A stretch of DNA of 64,000 bases. Source: Yamagishiella unicocca. Lineage: Eukaryota; Chlorophyta; Chlorophyceae; Chlamydomonadales; Volvocaceae. A model generated the notes under the pieces. The model was not told the DNA's origin and searched no databases. It saw only the letters and a list, made by a program, of their open reading frames with translations. The position numbers were made by a program, and so were the translations under genes. Of this stretch, positions 23,401 to 33,000 are shown piece after piece (within the stretch, counting starts at the first letter, position 1; the number at the start of each line of letters is the position of its first letter). The stretch lies in the NCBI GenBank assembly GCA_003116995.1, contig BDSL01000063.1, forward strand, positions 434,001 to 498,000, read 5' to 3'.

Positions 23401-25213
23401 ACATGGCCGTGTCACGATTACATGCGCGGCCTGCTGACATGCGGCATTGCATGCGGCATTGCACAGCCCCCTCGACATCCAGACAGTGGACACCTACATT
23501 TCTGCCCGTCCCGCCCCCTGTGCTACTCCTTCCCAATCCTGCCGAACCCTTACTTCCTCCGCGCCCGCTCGTCTCCTCGGCAACGCAGGAACAGCCATCA
23601 TGCCCGGACCCCCGCCCCCCGCTGGCTTCCTGATGCGCTGGCCCAGCGGTGAAGTCCACTACCCGCAGCCGCTGCCGCCTCCACCGCCGATGCACCTCAC
23701 CGACCCCGCTGCGGCCGCGTCCTACTCCACACGTCCCGAAAACAGTCCAGCCCCGCGGCATGCGCCCAACGACCCTACCTGGCAGCAATCGCCGAACCCG
23801 CTCGCCGCGTCCGGGGGCGACATCGCTTGCGCGCTTTGGCACGCCGCGCCCACCAATGGCGCTTTCCCCACGTATCCCAGCGACGTGCACCAGGAGCCGT
23901 TCCAACGGCAGGAGCCGTACCAACATCAGGAGCAGTACCAGCCGTACCAACATCAGCAGTACCAGCAGCCCGAGCCCCCCCATGTGCACGCGCTGCGCTC
24001 CAGGCTCGCGTCGCGGCCCCCAGGGCAGCTGCCAAGAGGATTGGTGCACGGAGTCCAGGGCGGCCGCGTGTCGGGCCCGCCACCGCCAGCTGCGCCCCAG
24101 GCGGTGGTGCGGGTGGCTCCTGGCGGGCAGGCAGCGCCGCAAGCTCAGGCGGCCGCCGCCACGGCCCCACCGCCCTCTGCTGGCACCGGCGGCGGCGGGC
24201 GCGACGTCACACCCGCCGCCGCCGCCGCAATGCATCCAGCCGCCAATAGCGGACCAGCGGAGCTGTGTGCGCCGTACGGCGATGGTGGTGGTGGCGCCGT
24301 GGCGGGTAATGCAGCTGTGGCTGCGGAGGTGGCGTCGACGCGGCAGCGTGAGGGGCGGCCCACGAGCCGGCGAGCAGACCTCGCCGCCGGGCGGTGGCCG
24401 CCGCAGCCAGGCGTCGATGCGGAGGGACCCGTGGGTCGGCGGCAGCGCCCGCGCAGCCGCTCCCGCACCAGCTCTGCGGGTCGCAGCAACGACCCAGCGC
24501 CCAGGCCACCACGCGATACGCTGTCGGCCCTCAAGTGGTGCCACGTGCAACATTCCAGGAAGCAGGTAGGCGGGGGCGGCTGGAGGCGGCGAGGGGTGCT
24601 GCGTGAGGGTCGGGGCGATCGGATCGCAAGCTGTGGTTCCATGTTAGCTGGCGTTACCCGGCGATAGTAGATCCGCAGAAGATAATAGGTCAGCAGAGGC
24701 TGTCGAGGTCATGCTGGCTGCTTCACTGCGTCATCGACCGTGGATGACATTTAATACCTCTGATGCGAAGCGATGCGGCCTGCAGTACCTCGCGGCCTGC
24801 CACGAAGCCGTGAGGTAGGCGGCAACAACTAAGTTCGGCTGCTCCCGCCGCCCGCTCTTCCCGTCGCGCCTACGCCTCCCCGCCAGGCACCCTCCCTGGA
24901 CGACCGGCAGGTGAAGGAGCTGGTGCGAGTTCAGCTGCAGTCCACCACACCCATCCGGGCGCCATGGTACCGCGATGTCGCCACCAGCCTCCAGCAGGCC
25001 CAGGCGGCGGTCGCGAATCTGCAGCAGCGCCGACCAAGCCAGGGGGGCCAACCGGGTCCGAGTCAGACGGAACCGTGGCAGGACGCAACAGCAAGGCGCG
25101 GAGGTGCGCAGCAAAGGCAGCAGAGCTCGATCGAGCCAGACGCAGGTAGCCGGCGCGGTGCGAAGCCAGAGGCGGTGGTTGGGACGGGCGTTTTTATACC
25201 CGGAAAGGCATAA
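17495..25213 (+). CDS. Giant low-complexity protein (Ala/Gly/Gln/Pro-rich), unknown function
   Basis: Four phase-compatible exons are seen: about 17495-20324, 20557-23163, 23589-24565 and 24887-25213, giving more than 2,200 residues. The 5' end is not fixed, since the first exon is open upstream and no good ATG is present. Most of the protein consists of poly-Ala, poly-Gly, poly-Gln and Pro runs. More ordinary stretches include ADLVLGFAALGQASELQPRL and DEYGWLDELVAAATSG (just before 20324), TLSALKWCHVQHSRKQ (before 24565) and APSLDDRQVKELVRVQLQ (start of the last exon). These short helical blocks could be interaction motifs. I recognise no catalytic domain. Such homopolymer-rich regulators and scaffolds are common in volvocine algae. 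TGTAA at 25739-25743 could end the transcript. Confidence 0.55.
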
Positions 25214-25916
25214 CCAGTGCGAGGGGAGAAAGCAGGGGCGGAGACGGTGAGGACATGGCTCCAACATCAACATCAGCTGTCGGGGAATATTGGTGCTGCA
25301 AGTCGCTGGTGGTTCCTGCCGTACTCCGAGGTGCTGGTTGCTGCTGAAGGTTTTAAAGCGGTCGTTGTCGCAAATTTGCTGGCATGTAGTCGCACATGCC
25401 ACCACGTGAGGCGCTTGGGGTTTGATGAGTTCTTTTTTTAATCTACACTTCTATGCGGCACGGCATTCAGTCCAGGTGCGATAAGAACGCTTCTAATACC
25501 TGTCTTAAGAATATCGGCGCCTAGTCATGCGCTCCGTAGTAATGTATGGGCGCGTGCCGAGACGTAATGCACAATGGCAGCTTTTGGAGAGTTACGCAGT
25601 CGGTGAGCCGTACATTTGAAGCAACGCACCAGAGGATAAATATCACATAGGATTCGCGCCCAGCCATGCAGTTGGGCATATGTGGCTGATTATTTGATGC
25701 TCGCCGTCCTGGGTTGAGGTTAATTCGTCGCGTACCGTTGTAAGTTGGCAGATAGGATGGTCGACCAGGTCAGCACGCAGACACCGGCAAGACCCCCTGC
25801 GGGTTTCGGTGCGCACCTCTGCACGACTTCCCGCGTCCCCGCCCTCGTCATCGTAAACTGGCACGCCTTGCTTGGTGCGTGTGCGCACCTCGGCATGGCC
25901 TCCAGCATCCCCGACC

Positions 25917-26610
25917 TCACGAGGCCGTGCTGGTTGGAGGTAACGACGGTTGCTGTAGCCGAGAGAGCAGCTGGTCCTGCTGGTTGAGGCACGCCTCGTA
26001 CGCCTGGCAGCTGGCCACGGCGGCGAGGAGCGGCTGCAGGCGATCCTCCCACGTAGCTCCAGGTTCTGGTGTGTTAATGGCCCAGGCAATGTCCTCATAG
26101 AGCTGCTGGAGGGTAGGACCGCTTTGGAATATAGCGCGCAGCAGCGCCACGAAGTCCTGTTGGTTCTGTCGCTCCACAGGAATACATTCCCTGGACTTTA
26201 AGGCTCGAACTCTGCGAGCAATGCAGCGAAACGGAAACCTGTGAAGTCGGAGACTTGGCAACTGGATGTATGCGTAGACAATGTCCCGACCTTGCGGCAA
26301 TTTCCTGCTGGCCCGTCACGATGGCCCGGTTATTAGTGTTAGCCACAAGTAGCAGCTTGCGAAGCGCTTGCTGAGTTAGGATGTCTGCTGCGAGGGCGTC
26401 CTTGAACGCGCGAAGGTTCCCGACTTTGCGAAGAGCGCTATGGTGGGCATTCGCAGACTCGATAAGGCCACTTGCAGAGTTTAGTAGGGGCGGTAATGTA
26501 GCAGCAACCCTTGGCTGCGATATCCCAGCGTGATGTGCGGCCGTCACGATGCTAGCAAAAGGATTCAAAGTCGTCCCGGACCCAGCACTCTGCGCTGGCC
26601 CTGACTGCAT
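25917..26610 (-). CDS. Hypothetical protein, two exons
   Basis: Exons 26610-26291 and 26238-25917 join in phase to give 213 residues with a mostly helical look and no transmembrane segment. The first exon contains ALRKVGNLRAFKDALAADIL, and the second contains DFVALLRAIFQSGPTLQQLY and EDRLQPLLAAVASCQAYEAC. An acceptor-like CCTGCAG just upstream of the ATG suggests a 5' UTR intron. The internal intron would be only 52 nt with a non-consensus GTCGGG donor, so the junction is less certain than the two coding blocks. I do not recognise the family. The gene is divergent from the malonyl transacylase (about 480 bp between start codons) and convergent with the giant low-complexity gene. Confidence 0.5.
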
Positions 26611-27094
26611 GGTCTCGCGGTGTTGCCTGCAGGTATATGAGAGACTAGGGATGGTCCCAAGTAAAGCTGTCGCGGGCACTTCAATAGAAGTTTTCAAGAT
26701 CCAAATGTACAAGATAGCCACCCTATCTTGTCTCTAAATCTATTTTTTGGAAAGGAATGTTCACTTTAACTCCATCGCAGGTATCCAACCAAGGAAGTTG
26801 TCATGAGTGACAAGCGATGGTCGACTGCCGTACAGTAACGCACGCGGCGAGTTTAGTCGCCGCCCCACCTGAATTGCGCTCTCCTGTAAACTTCACGCAT
26901 ACTAATTACTCAGGTGAGGATTGGGGGCAGCTCGCCTCGTTAAAGGAGCGGCGTCGGCGCGCAGCAAAACGCTCGCCGCATACGTCAGCAGTCTTCTTGT
27001 ATACCGTAAACGCTACACCACCTCCGTGAATTGGTCAAATCGCTTTGCCTCCACAGATCTTCACTTACATCGTTGTCGGTCGCCCTGCCGCAGA

Positions 27095-30000
27095 ATGGCC
27101 CTCCTATCATCTGCTCAGCGTTGCGCCCTCAAGGGCCGTACCGCCGCTTTCCAGCCATGCGCCCCAGCCTTGCTTGGCCGTGGGCGCAAGGCGCTGGCTG
27201 TACGTGCGTCGGCCGATGATGCCTTCGCCGCGTACAAGCCGACCGTGGCCGCTCTCTTCCCCGGCCAGGGCGCCCAGAGCGTTGGCATGGCTAAGGACCT
27301 CGTGGCAGGCGTACCTGCTGCCAAGGAGATGTTCGACAAGGCGTCGGAGATCCTGGGCTACGATCTGCTGAAGGTGCGATTACGCGAGGGTCGGGCGAGG
27401 CTGTGCGGTGCCGTGCAGCGCATGGGAGGAAGGGGCCACCAGCGTGCGGATGCAGGCTGCTGACCGGCTGGGAGAGGGGAACTCAGCGCAGGCCGTTGCC
27501 GTACGACAGTCAAAGGGTTGCACGCGGCAACGGCTGCTTCCCGTCTTCCGACTCGGCATGCGTTCTCATCCGAACCGCTGCCGTTCTTGGAATTATTCTG
27601 CCGCTGTGAGGGATTTTTATGGAACCTGCCAGCTTGGAGCTAGCCTGAGTGCACAGGGGCCGCCGCGCGGGATGTCGCCGTGTTTCTGTCGCAACGAGTC
27701 TCATCTTCGGGGCTGTGGCTCGAAAGACATGCAGCGGAGCGCGCTGCCCCCGCCGCCCTTCCCCCACACACGGGTCTTCCTTGCAACCCCCCCTACGTCG
27801 AGCAACCGGTTCTTTTGTGTACCCCTCCTCCACCACCACGTCGAGTAACCGGTTCTTTTGTGTACCCCTCCCCCACCACCACGTCGAGTAACCGGTTCTT
27901 TTGTGTACCCCTCCCCCACCACCACGTCGAGTAACCGGTTCTTTTGTGTACCCCTCCCCCACCACCACGTCGAGTAACCGGTTCTTTTGTGTACCCCTCC
28001 CCCACCACCACGTCGAGTAACCGGTTCTTTTGTGTACCCCTCCCCCACCACCACGTCGAGTAACCGGTTCTTTTGTGTACCCCTCCCCCACCACCACGTC
28101 GAGTAACCGGTTCTTTTGTGTACCCCTCCCCCACCACCACGTCGAGCAACCGGTTCTTTTGTGTACCCCTCCCCCACCACCACGTCGAGTAACCGGTTCT
28201 TTTGTGTACCCCTCCCCCACCACCACGTCGAGTAACCGGTTCTTTTGTGTACCCCTCCCCCACCACCACGTCGAGTAACCGGTTCTTTTGTGTACCCCTC
28301 CCCCACCACCACGTCGAGTAACCGGTTCTTTTGTGTACCCCTCCCCCACCACCACGTCGAGTAACCGGTTATTTTGTGTACCCCTCCCCCACCACCACGT
28401 CGAGTAACCGGTTCTTTTGTGTACCCCTCCCCCACCACCACGTCGAGTAACCGGTTCTTTTGTGTACCCCTCCCCCACCACCACGTCGAGCAACCGGTTC
28501 TTTTGTGTACCCCTCCCCCACCACCACGTCGAGCAACCGGTTCTTTTGTGTACCCCTCCCCCACCACCACGTCGAGTAACCGGTTCTTTTGTGTACCCCT
28601 CCCCCACCACCACGTCGAGTAACCGGACAGGCGTTGGAGCTCGGGTCGGTCATAGGTTGTTGTGCGCATCGTTGACTGCAGCCCCTGGGCACTGTGTCCC
28701 TCCCCCGCACAGCACCTCGTCGCATCAGGTTTGGCCCGCAGCGCCTGTTCAGGCAACGTCGAGCTGTCTGGCAACCGTGCCCACCCCAGCGGCCTGCCTC
28801 TCTCCCCTCTGCCATCGTAATCGATCCAGCCACCCCCTCCCAGGGGTGCTGCGGTCCCATTTCTTCGCTCTGCCAAGCCGCCTGCACCCGGTCACCTAAC
28901 CCCTTCCTGCGCAGCGCTTGGCCCTGAATGAAGGCAGGCAGCCTCCGCTCCATTCCAACGAGTGCAATTAGCGACCTACGTAATGCTAAATTTCCCTTGC
29001 TGCGCCTGTCGCTCGCTTGTTCATCGCTCCCTCCCTCCCCTGCTGCCTCCCTTGCTGCCCCCCGCTCTGCCGATCGGCTGCAGCTGTGCGTGGAGGGCCC
29101 CAAGGACAAGCTTGACTCCACGGCCATCAGCCAGCCCGCCATCTACGTGGCGTCCCTGGCGGCAGTGGAGAAGCTGCGCGCCACGGAGGGCCAGGTGCGG
29201 GAAGGGTGTGTTTTGCGCCGTGACTAGAGGGGTGCGGTGGTGCGGTGGACTGTGCCTTCGAGGCGGCTGGGGGGTTCGAGGAAGACCCGTGGATGCCCGA
29301 AAAAGCCGTTTAGGACAGACGTTTTGAGACGGCTGGGGAGGGGAGCTGTCGGCCCGGTGGCGTCCATATGAGCGTCCGACGTCCTAAGGCTTGGGTACTT
29401 TAATGGGGCACGCCCCACCACCTCGTCGGTGCTGCGGTGGGGCAAGAGCGAGCCTGGTACGACCCGTGGTTGCGTCATCACCCTACGACCTTAGGGTGGG
29501 GATCTGGGCTCCGTACAATGCACATCCGCCCACTCGGTCCGACCGGACGTTCCCCGCCGCCGTACCTCGCATCGTCGTTGAGACTGCGCCTGTCGTACGG
29601 GTTTTCGTGCAGCAAGGAGTACTGCCCCCCCTCCCTTGACCGCATCCATTCCTTGCGCCCTCTCGCCCTCGACCCACGGCAGCCGCCTCGACCGCCGTGG
29701 CGGCCTGAGCATGCTTTTGCTGCTCGTATGGCGCCGCCCCTGCCGGCCCTTACCTCACCCCACCCTGCGCCCCATTGAGCCGGCGCCCCGCGATGCCCCC
29801 CCCCGTTCTCGCCACGCCCCCGATCCCACCCATCCGCCTTCTCCCCCCCCATCCCGCCGATCCGTCTTCTCCCCCCCCCATCCCATCGATCCGCCTTCTC
29901 TTCCCCCCCGATCCCACCCATCCGTCTTCTCTCCTCCCGATCCCTGTGAATGCCTCATCAGGCGGCCATCGACGCCATCGACGTGGCGGCCGGCCTGAGC

Positions 30001-33000
30001 CTGGGCGAGTACACGGCACTGGCGTTTGCAGGAGCCATGAGGTGGGTGTTTTATAAATGCTGAGCTGAGCCGCGAAGGAGACGGAGCGCAAAGAGACCAA
30101 GGAATCCGGAGGCAAGGCGAGGCGTCAATAGTTACCGAAAGAAGCCCAGAGTGTGTCCACGAGCAGCCAGAATTCCGATTATGTAGACGCTGTCCGCGCA
30201 GCGCTCCGGCAACCAGAAGGACGGTGGCGGGCGGCTGAGCTCCAGTAGCGACCCTAACAACCGACGCCGCGCTGCGGCGGCGTAGGCTTGGCGCGAAGCT
30301 CCGACAACGACTAAGCCTAAGTACCTAGTAACCTATCCTAGTGCGCAAAGCAGGGGTATATGTAACAACATCGCGTGCAATGCCAGTAACAGACAGAGTG
30401 CCCAGCACAGGAATCCCAGCCCATGCCAAATGCGAGGAAACTGACCTGGGAAGGAGAGGAAGAAGGACCAGGCGAAGCAGCAGAAGGTTAGCGTTAGGTT
30501 GAAGAGCGAAGGAGACATGCGGGGCGGATGAAAAGGCAGGGACACACGTGAACGCGCCGCGGCTACGGAAGAGTGGTTTAGTAAGGCATTGTTAGTAAAA
30601 GAAATGAGGATAAACGCGAAGAAGTGGTATAAGTGCATGCAATGCAGCGTGCAGTACAGCGACCACAGGCAGGCGTGCAAGTGCGACGTGACGCGGTGTG
30701 ATGCGGTGTGGTGCGGTAAGGTGCTAAATGATGCGGTGATGCGATGGGGCCGGCGGGCGGGCTCGCAGAGAGCACCCCACCACGCCGGGTGTCCCAAGTG
30801 GGTCTGCGCATAGATCCCACCGGGGGAAGGCGGGAGACGGGTGCATGCACATGCCGTGGGGGAGGTCGGCCAGGCGGTATCAGGGCGGGCGCAGCCGAGG
30901 CTTGCGGGTCCCGTGGTGAGTGTCATCTACCGCTGGGGGGTGCGTGTGTTGGTGGGCGGGCACTGGCACGGTGGCGGGCGGGGAAGGGCCCGGTAATAGT
31001 AGTCGTAGTCATAGGAGTAGACGGTGACGTAGTAGACAAGTAGACGTAGTTGTAGTCGGAGACGTAGTAGGCAAGTAGACGTAGTAGTAGTCGGAGGCGT
31101 AGTAGGAGTCATAGTACTAAGGGGGTAGCAGGCGGGGCAAGGGGGGGTGCTAACCGGGCGGGCCTGCAGCCGGAAGCGGGGCCGACAGATGACGGACGGC
31201 GAGGCGGATCCGGACGGACAAGGCGATGTTGGGACGGCGGCGGTGCAGCCAGTAGGCGGTGGGGTGCCGGGCGCAAAGGTCATCACTGGCAGCTAGCAGG
31301 CGGTGTAGCGGGTATCCGTTGGCAGCGAGGGCGAGTATGACACGCGCTACCTCCTGGACGAAATTGTCGACATCTAGGATGATGAACCGAAGGCGTTGAA
31401 ACTGGCTCGTAAAGATGTTGCGCTTGGCTGCTTCGTTGACGTTGGACGACATGTGGACGAAGCGGCTGAGGCGGACACTCATGAAGGCGGGCTGCTCCCG
31501 CTTGTCATACAGCCGTGTGGTGAAGCGGCTGCACTGGCGGCCACCCACTGTGATGGGCTGGTGGACTAAGAGGATGTCAAGGAAGGGGAACTGGTCCGCG
31601 GGCAGGTGGGGGTGGTGTTGGGCCGGGATGTCAAGGACGTCGGGGTAGAGGCCATGCAAGCCCGAGGGGTGCTGATACGCCAGCGGCAGGAACTGGACGA
31701 GGAGGGGGTTGTTGAGGGCGGCGAGGTCGTCCAGAAAACGCTTGGTGAAGCGGAAGTGCTCGAGGATAGCACGACCCGCGGCGTCCACGTGGTGGTATTG
31801 CAGCAGGAATTGGTATTCGAACCAGCCCAGGAAGAGGTTAGCGATGAACGGCGCCGGTGGGATGCCCATGGGGATGCCACAGACTTGTTGAACGAGGTAC
31901 GCTCCGAAATGCACGAAGGCGGTGTCCAGGATGGTCCCGAAGAATGCGAGGAGGTCAGCGGAAGATAGATAGCGGATGGTGCTGTCGGCATGGGCCACCA
32001 CGCGTTGGGCAGGTGCGCGATCGCTCCAGAGGACATGGTGGGAAGGCAGGGAGTGGTCGTCCCCGGGTGGTGCGGCTCTTGTAGTAATCTGGATGCTGCG
32101 AGCGCCCACGTGTTGATAGCAGGCCGTAGTCAAGGCGTGGAAAGTGTCCCGTAGCAGTTGGTGGGGGATGTTGGTGTAGAGGCGAGTGAAGTCATGCATT
32201 TGAGGTGCCGTGAAGCCAGGGGAGTCGACGTCGAACTGCTGCGCATTGTACTGGTGAAGCATCTGGATGACATCAGCCGAGTTGAGGCAGAACCAGGGGG
32301 CGAAGCCATCGGGCAGGGTTGCACGCCAGAGGTCTGCGAACGTCTGGGAGAGCAGGGCGCAAACCTTGACGGCGAGGCGGCCGGTGAGGGAGGAGGGGCA
32401 GTTGTGGGAACAGCTGAGGAACCGCATCGTGCGGGGCGTCTTGTGCATCTTAACAGTGCCGCTGTAGTAGGCATCCGGGGCGTCGGGCGGGTAGACGAGG
32501 TCCAGGTGGGCGACGGCGGCATTGGCGGCGGCAAGGCCCGCATTGCGGTCAGCGATGGAGCGGGGTTGGTAGTATTGCGGATTGGAAGTGAGGTCGGCCA
32601 TGACCGTGGCGGCGTAGAACTTGGGGCAGATGAGCTGGAAGGTGGCCGCACTCTTGTCCGTGACGGAAATGACGAAGGTGCGCTGGAGGTGGCCGAGCGT
32701 AGTCATATCGCCATCGGAGAGGATCATCCAGCGGAAGCCGTCGATGGGGGAGGCGACCAGGTGGTGCCGGAGGAGGTCGACGAACATGTTGGCCCAGTCG
32801 CTGAGAGCTCCAGGGGTCAGATGGGCGGCGGTTTCACGGGTGCGCGCATACCGGTGTGCAGCGGCCTGGACGGCCTCCAGCACGGCGGAACGGGGCGGGG
32901 ACGGACGGTGGGCGCGGTAGCGAGCGCCGGCCCGCCAGAACCACAGGAGGCGGTCCGTTAGCACGGCGGTGGAGGGGTCCGTAGTCATGACGTGCGTCGA

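Noticed and set aside
27799..28626. Possible CRISPR-like array
   Set aside because: Repeats are directly adjacent with no unique spacers, and the setting is a eukaryotic nuclear intron.
27510..29142. Long minus-strand ORFs rich in W, G, K and R (up to 391 residues)
   Set aside because: They are translations of the 43-bp satellite in MCAT intron 1. The periodic peptide repeats every 43 codons, as expected when 43 bp is not a multiple of 3.
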